In this document: positions 29,580 through 32,732 of the stretch, one piece after another
How the letters are laid out: each line of letters opens with the position of its first letter
How positions within the stretch are numbered: the stretch's first letter is position 1
DNA from: Frankia sp. AiPs1
GTDB taxonomy: Bacteria > Actinomycetota > Actinomycetes > Frankiales > Frankiaceae
NCBI RefSeq assembly: GCF_023716945.1
Contig: NZ_JAMQQF010000022.1
Coordinates: 1-32,732 of the forward strand
Reading direction: 5' to 3'
DNA length: 32,732 bases
Notes under the pieces: generated by a model
What the model was told of the DNA's origin: nothing
Databases searched by the model: none
What the model saw: the letters and a program-made list of their open reading frames with translations, nothing else
Position numbers and translations under genes: made by a program

Positions 29580-30533
29580 ATGACTGTCGTTCCCACCGGC
29601 CCCGGTCCCGTCGGGGAGCCGGCGCTCAGCGCCACCCCGGCCGGCGCGGCCGGCGCGGCCACGGATCTCGCCCTGCCGTTGCAGGACGTCCTCGGGGTCC
29701 GGGAGTCCGAGCCGGACGTGTTCGTCGGCGCCCGGGGTGCGCGCGCCCGCACCGGCATCTTCGGCGGGCAGCTCGCCGGCCAGGCCCTCGCGGCGGCCCA
29801 GCAGACCGCGGACTTCCCCGCGCACTCGCTGCACGGCTACTTCCTGCAGTCCGGCGAGCCGGACATCCCGGTGAGCTACCACGTCGAGCGCCTGCGCGAC
29901 GGCCGCTCGTCGGCGGTGCGCCGCGTGGTCGCCCGCCAGCACGACCGCCGGCTGTTCGAGGTGATGGCGTCGTTCACCACCCCCCGCGAGGGGCTGGACC
30001 ACGCCGACCCGGCTCCGCTGGACGTGCCCGATCCCGAGTCGGTCGCCGACCTGCCCAGCCATCTCGCCTCCTGGGGGTTCGACGGCCCGCTGCCGCCGCA
30101 CTTCGCGGTGCTGGACTTCCGGCCGGTCAGCGTCGTGTCCCCGCTCGCCCCGCGGGCGTATCCCCCCAGCCAGCAGGTCTGGTTCCGGGTCAGGACCGCG
30201 CTGGGGGACGATCCCCGCGTCCACCTGCAGGCGCTCACCTACGCGTCCGATCTGTACCTGCTGGCCACCTCCCTTCGGCCGCACGGCATCGCATCGGCGA
30301 GCCCCGGAGTGTCCTTCGCCAGCCTCGACCACGCGATCTGGTTCCACCGCCCGTTCCGGGCCGACGAGTGGCTCCTGCACGACCAGCACTCCCCGACCGC
30401 CTCCGCCGGCCGCGGGTACTCGACCGGCAAGATCTTCCGGCGGGACGGCACCCTGGTCGCGACGACCGCCCAGCAGGGTTTCATCCGCCCGCCGGCCGGC
30501 GCCGTCGGCGAACAGCGCCCACCGACGCGCTAG
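29580..30533 (+). CDS. acyl-CoA thioesterase II (TesB-type double hotdog)
   Basis: 317-residue TesB-family thioesterase (acyl-CoA + H2O to acid + CoA), cytoplasmic. ATG 29580; purine-rich GAGGATGAG lies about 10 bases upstream. Seen: first hotdog domain [32 protein letters not shown] (family hallmark RxxFGGQ...H-SLHxYFL), [29 protein letters not shown]. The second hotdog has [22 protein letters not shown] (active-site Asp in YASD), [25 protein letters not shown] and [26 protein letters not shown], as in TesB. Residues 1-28 are a low-complexity extension. It follows the acyl-CoA ligase gene after a hairpin. Its stop overlaps the convergent nhaA stop by 3 to 4 bases. Confidence 0.94.
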   Translation: MTVVPTGPGPVGEPALSATPAGAAGAATDLALPLQDVLGVRESEPDVFVGARGARARTGIFGGQLAGQALAAAQQTADFPAHSLHGYFLQSGEPDIPVSYHVERLRDGRSSAVRRVVARQHDRRLFEVMASFTTPREGLDHADPAPLDVPDPESVADLPSHLASWGFDGPLPPHFAVLDFRPVSVVSPLAPRAYPPSQQVWFRVRTALGDDPRVHLQALTYASDLYLLATSLRPHGIASASPGVSFASLDHAIWFHRPFRADEWLLHDQHSPTASAGRGYSTGKIFRRDGTLVATTAQQGFIRPPAGAVGEQRPPTR

Positions 30534-31864
30534 GGCCGCCCCGGGCGGTAGCCGTCCGGGCCGCCGTCTTCGTCGGCGGCGTGGTCGGTGTCGTGGTCGG
30601 CGGCGGCCGTCTCGAGCTGGTGGATCCGCGCGTAGGCGCGATTGCGCAGCCGCAGCACCACCGAGGCCAGCAGCGCGGCGAGAACCGAAGCGGTCAGCAC
30701 ACCCACCTTCGCATGATCGTCACGGACGCTGCCGGGTCCGAACGCCAGCTCCCCGATGAGCAGCGACACCGTGAACCCGATCCCCCCGAGCAGCGCGAGC
30801 CCCGCCACGTCGACCCAGGCCAGACCCCCGTCGAGGCTCGCCCCGGTGAAACGGGCGACGAGCCAGGTCGTCGCGAAGATCCCGATCGCCTTGCCGGCGA
30901 CCAGGCCGACGACGACGCCGAGGGCGGCCCGGTCGGCCAGCGCGTCGGTGAGGCCCCCGAGGCCGCCGACGGTCACCCCCGCCGAGCAGAAGGCGAAGAC
31001 CGGCACGGCGACGCCCGCCGACACCGGCCGCCACCGGTGCTCGAAGTGTTCCGCCAGCCCCGGGCCCGCCTGCGGTCCCCCGCCCCTCTCGCTGCGCGCC
31101 ACCGGCACAGCGAAGCCGAGCAGCACCCCGGCGACCGTGGCATGCACCCCGGAGGCGTGGACGAGCGCCCAGGTGAGCACCGCGAGCGGCAGCAGCAGCC
31201 ACCACGCCCGCACTCGGCGCTGCACCAGCAGAGTGAACATCGCCAAGGGAACGACGGCGACGGCCAGCGGCACCGCGGACAGCTCATCCGTGTAGGCGAC
31301 GGCGATGATCGCGATGGCGAGCAGGTCGTCGACCACGGCGAGGGTCAGCAGGAAGGTACGCAGCGCCGTGGGCAGGTTCCTGCCCACGACCGCGAGCACC
31401 GACAGGGCGAAGGCGATGTCGGTGGCGGTCGGGATCGCCCATCCCCGCAACGCCCCGCTGTGCAGGTTCAGCAGCGAGTACAGCACGGCCGGGACGACCA
31501 CGCCGCCCACGGCGGCGGCCACCGGCACCGCCGCGCGGCTGGGCTCGCGCAGGTCCCCGGCGACGAACTCGCGCTTGAGCTCAAGACCGGCGACGAAGAA
31601 GAAGACGGCCAGCAGCCCGTCGGCCGCCCACTCGCGAACCGAGAGGTCCAGGTGCAGCGCCGCCGGGCCGAAGTCGGTGGCCAGCAGCGCGTCGTAGGAG
31701 GCCGACCAGGGTGAATTCGCCCAGCCGAGGGCCAGGACGGTGGCGGCGAGCAGCAGCGCCCCGCCGATCGTCTCGTCGCGCAGGATCGCCGTGATCCGCC
31801 GGGTCTCCGCCCAGGAGCCGCGGGCGAACAGGCGAGGGGCGCGGCGCGGCGGCGGGTTCAGCAC
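30530..31864 (-). CDS. nhaA: Na+/H+ antiporter NhaA
   Basis: 444-residue NhaA-type antiporter exchanging two H+ for one Na+ across the cytoplasmic membrane. Start chosen as GTG 31864 ([10 protein letters not shown]) with GGGAG just upstream, since relatives have only a short tail before [16 protein letters not shown] 31918 (18 residues more) follows a TAGACT box (31934-31929) and is a real alternative. The open frame to 32278 is non-coding upstream. Seen: [26 protein letters not shown] (Asp149, E. coli Asp133), [14 protein letters not shown] (Asp179-Asp180, the ion-binding pair Asp163-Asp164), and [11 protein letters not shown]. About 12 helices. The acidic C-terminal tail with His and Asp is an extension beyond E. 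coli NhaA. Confidence 0.95.
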   Translation of the reverse strand: MLNPPPRRAPRLFARGSWAETRRITAILRDETIGGALLLAATVLALGWANSPWSASYDALLATDFGPAALHLDLSVREWAADGLLAVFFFVAGLELKREFVAGDLREPSRAAVPVAAAVGGVVVPAVLYSLLNLHSGALRGWAIPTATDIAFALSVLAVVGRNLPTALRTFLLTLAVVDDLLAIAIIAVAYTDELSAVPLAVAVVPLAMFTLLVQRRVRAWWLLLPLAVLTWALVHASGVHATVAGVLLGFAVPVARSERGGGPQAGPGLAEHFEHRWRPVSAGVAVPVFAFCSAGVTVGGLGGLTDALADRAALGVVVGLVAGKAIGIFATTWLVARFTGASLDGGLAWVDVAGLALLGGIGFTVSLLIGELAFGPGSVRDDHAKVGVLTASVLAALLASVVLRLRNRAYARIHQLETAAADHDTDHAADEDGGPDGYRPGRP

Positions 31865-31928
31865 GGTCTCCCAGCGTCCGGGGTCGGTTGGATCACCGCC
31901 GACCAGACTTCCCGGCACACCACGATCA

Positions 31929-31934
31929 AGTCTA
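31929..31934 (-). promoter_or_regulatory. -10-like box upstream of nhaA
   Basis: TAGACT on the minus strand would start transcription near 31922, a few bases before GTG 31918 and 58 before GTG 31864. TTGAGC (31953-31948) is too close (13 bp) to be its -35. Confidence 0.35.
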
Positions 31935-31959
31935 GCCGTCCGCTGCCGCTCAACCGGCC

Positions 31960-31989
31960 GCGTGCCGCCCGACGGCGTGCCGCCCGACG
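31960..31989. repeat. 15-bp exact tandem duplication, intergenic
   Basis: gcgtgccgcccgacg occurs at 31960-31974 and again at 31975-31989, between the small membrane protein gene and nhaA. Confidence 0.8.
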
Positions 31990-32006
31990 CGGCTAGCCAC
32001 CGCCGG

Positions 32007-32366
32007 TCACCGGCGACGTCCTCCCGACAGCGCCGACGGCGCGGGCGCTTCACCCACCGCCTCGTCGGAGGCAAGAGCCTCGCCCCGCCGCCGTGCGCCC
32101 CAGCCCGCGCGGTCTCCATCCCGCGCGGACCGCTCGGGAGCGGCCCCGCCCTGTGCGGCCCACTCGGAAGCGGCCGCGGGCGCTGTCCCCTCCCGGTAGC
32201 TCTGGCCGTCGGGTCCATACCGAACGGGGCGGGACAGCGCCTGCGCCCCGAAGCGGTGTCGATCCCGGACCTGGTCACACCAGATCACCAGGGCGGGCAG
32301 GAGGAACATCCCGGCCAACAGCGCGACGGCGAGAAGTATGCGATCCCATTCGAACTCGGAATCCAC
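32007..32366 (-). CDS. small single-pass membrane protein (119 aa)
   Basis: 119 residues. GTG 32366 with GAAGGG seven bases upstream. Seen: short N-terminus MDSEFEWDR, one hydrophobic helix ([20 protein letters not shown], about 10-29), a basic stop-transfer region (RDRHRF), then a long Ala/Gly/Arg/Glu-rich, probably disordered C-terminus. N-out/C-in topology is suggested by the positive-inside rule. No family recognised. It lies upstream of nhaA on the same strand with 142 bp between, so co-expression is possible but not shown. Confidence 0.6.
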   Translation of the reverse strand: MDSEFEWDRILLAVALLAGMFLLPALVIWCDQVRDRHRFGAQALSRPVRYGPDGQSYREGTAPAAASEWAAQGGAAPERSARDGDRAGWGARRRGEALASDEAVGEAPAPSALSGGRRR

Positions 32367-32732
32367 GGTTCATCCCTTCGGTCGATGATCGTCTTACGAC
32401 GGGCAGTCTCCGAAAAGCCCGAACTCCGAGGCCGGCCATCTGCCGCCATCGCACGACAGCGGAGCCGCATCCGGCGGGCAGACATCCCAAATCGGAAATG
32501 CGGACCACCCGCGGCGCGGCCCAGGCAGGGCGAAACCCAGGCATTCGCGGCACAGGCCGCACAGACACCCGGCAGCCACGGCGCCGGCAGCACTATCGCC
32601 ACGCGACGACGCCGGCAGCACGATCGCCACGCGACGGGCCCCGCGAAGGTCCGGCGGTCCCGGCGCGGGCCTACCTCGGAAGTGAGCTGGAGGGCCGCGG
32701 CGGGCCGCGGGCTGGCGGGGTCCCAGTTCGCG
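32367..32732. other. right-end region, no supported gene
   Basis: Several overlapping minus-strand frames start in this region (for example GTG 32630 to 32394, 78 codons with a CLCGLCREC cluster), but their starts lie inside a 28-bp tandem duplication and third-position GC is lower than in real genes here. A plus-strand frame may begin beyond the window. Confidence 0.4.
32582..32637. repeat. 28-bp tandem duplication
   Basis: Units 32582-32609 and 32610-32637 differ at two positions. This is the longest contiguous tandem unit in the window and creates duplicate start codons for spurious frames. Confidence 0.85.

Noticed and set aside
32394-32630. 78-codon Cys-rich minus-strand frame near the right edge
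   Set aside because: The start codon lies in a 28-bp tandem duplication and third-position GC is below that of genes in the window.

Overview
This 32.7 kb window is very GC-rich DNA (third codon positions almost all G or C). It has many GTG and TTG starts, several apparently leaderless genes, a PAC2-family (proteasome-assembly-chaperone-like) protein, an F420/flavin PPOX-class protein and a GlnR-like box in front of an ammonium transporter gene. Together these point to a high-GC actinobacterium. The many short tandem duplications in and next to genes make a Frankia-like genome my best guess, but that is an inference. I see no tRNA, rRNA, insertion sequence, phage gene or CRISPR array. The window looks like chromosomal housekeeping and regulatory DNA, not a mobile island.

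Layout. 1-1625 (-): an unrecognised protein translationally coupled to an NAD-dependent epimerase/dehydratase that runs off the left edge. 2025-2963 (+): PAC2-family protein behind a possible leader peptide. 3244-3657 (-): small Cys/His-containing protein, with a perfect 12-bp terminator stem between it and the PAC2 gene. 3862-5088 (+): NarL-type sensor kinase with no regulator beside it. 5133-7775: DHA2-type drug efflux gene divergent from a TetR repressor. 7878-9771: PPOX-class oxidoreductase divergent from amtB, whose upstream region carries an 11-bp-phased GlnR-like array. 9756-11409 (-): metallo-beta-lactamase-fold hydrolase and nitrilase-type amidase. 11477-12079 (+): degenerate MerR-like regulator.

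12095-14673: a large HTH-like/coiled-coil/transmembrane/WD40 protein divergent from a small membrane protein across an AT-rich, palindrome-filled region. 14746-15774 (-): exported esterase. 16520-19774 (+): an unusual two-component operon. Its receiver protein is fused to a glutaredoxin-like domain and a thioredoxin-reductase-like flavoenzyme, neither with redox cysteines. It is followed by a soluble histidine kinase with a cyclic-nucleotide-binding-like domain. 19894-22419 (-): glycosyltransferase, SDR with a lost catalytic Tyr/Lys, and a DUF2630 protein. 22537-24136 (+): quinone-oxidoreductase-like enzyme overlapping a TetR gene. 24329-26809 (+): PAS-PAS-GAF-GGDEF-EAL protein whose EAL half has lost catalytic residues.

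27289-30533 (+): a promoter, long leader and operon for a small two-cysteine protein, an acyl-CoA ligase and a TesB-type thioesterase, with a strong hairpin before the last gene. 30530-32366 (-): NhaA antiporter and a small membrane protein.

The best candidates for an underdescribed system are the receiver/flavoenzyme plus kinase operon (16.2-19.8 kb), the transmembrane WD40 locus (12.1-14.7 kb) and the small-protein/acyl-CoA ligase/thioesterase operon (27.3-30.5 kb). A window-wide pattern of short tandem duplications also stands out: in coding sequence the units are multiples of 3, while non-coding units are of any length.
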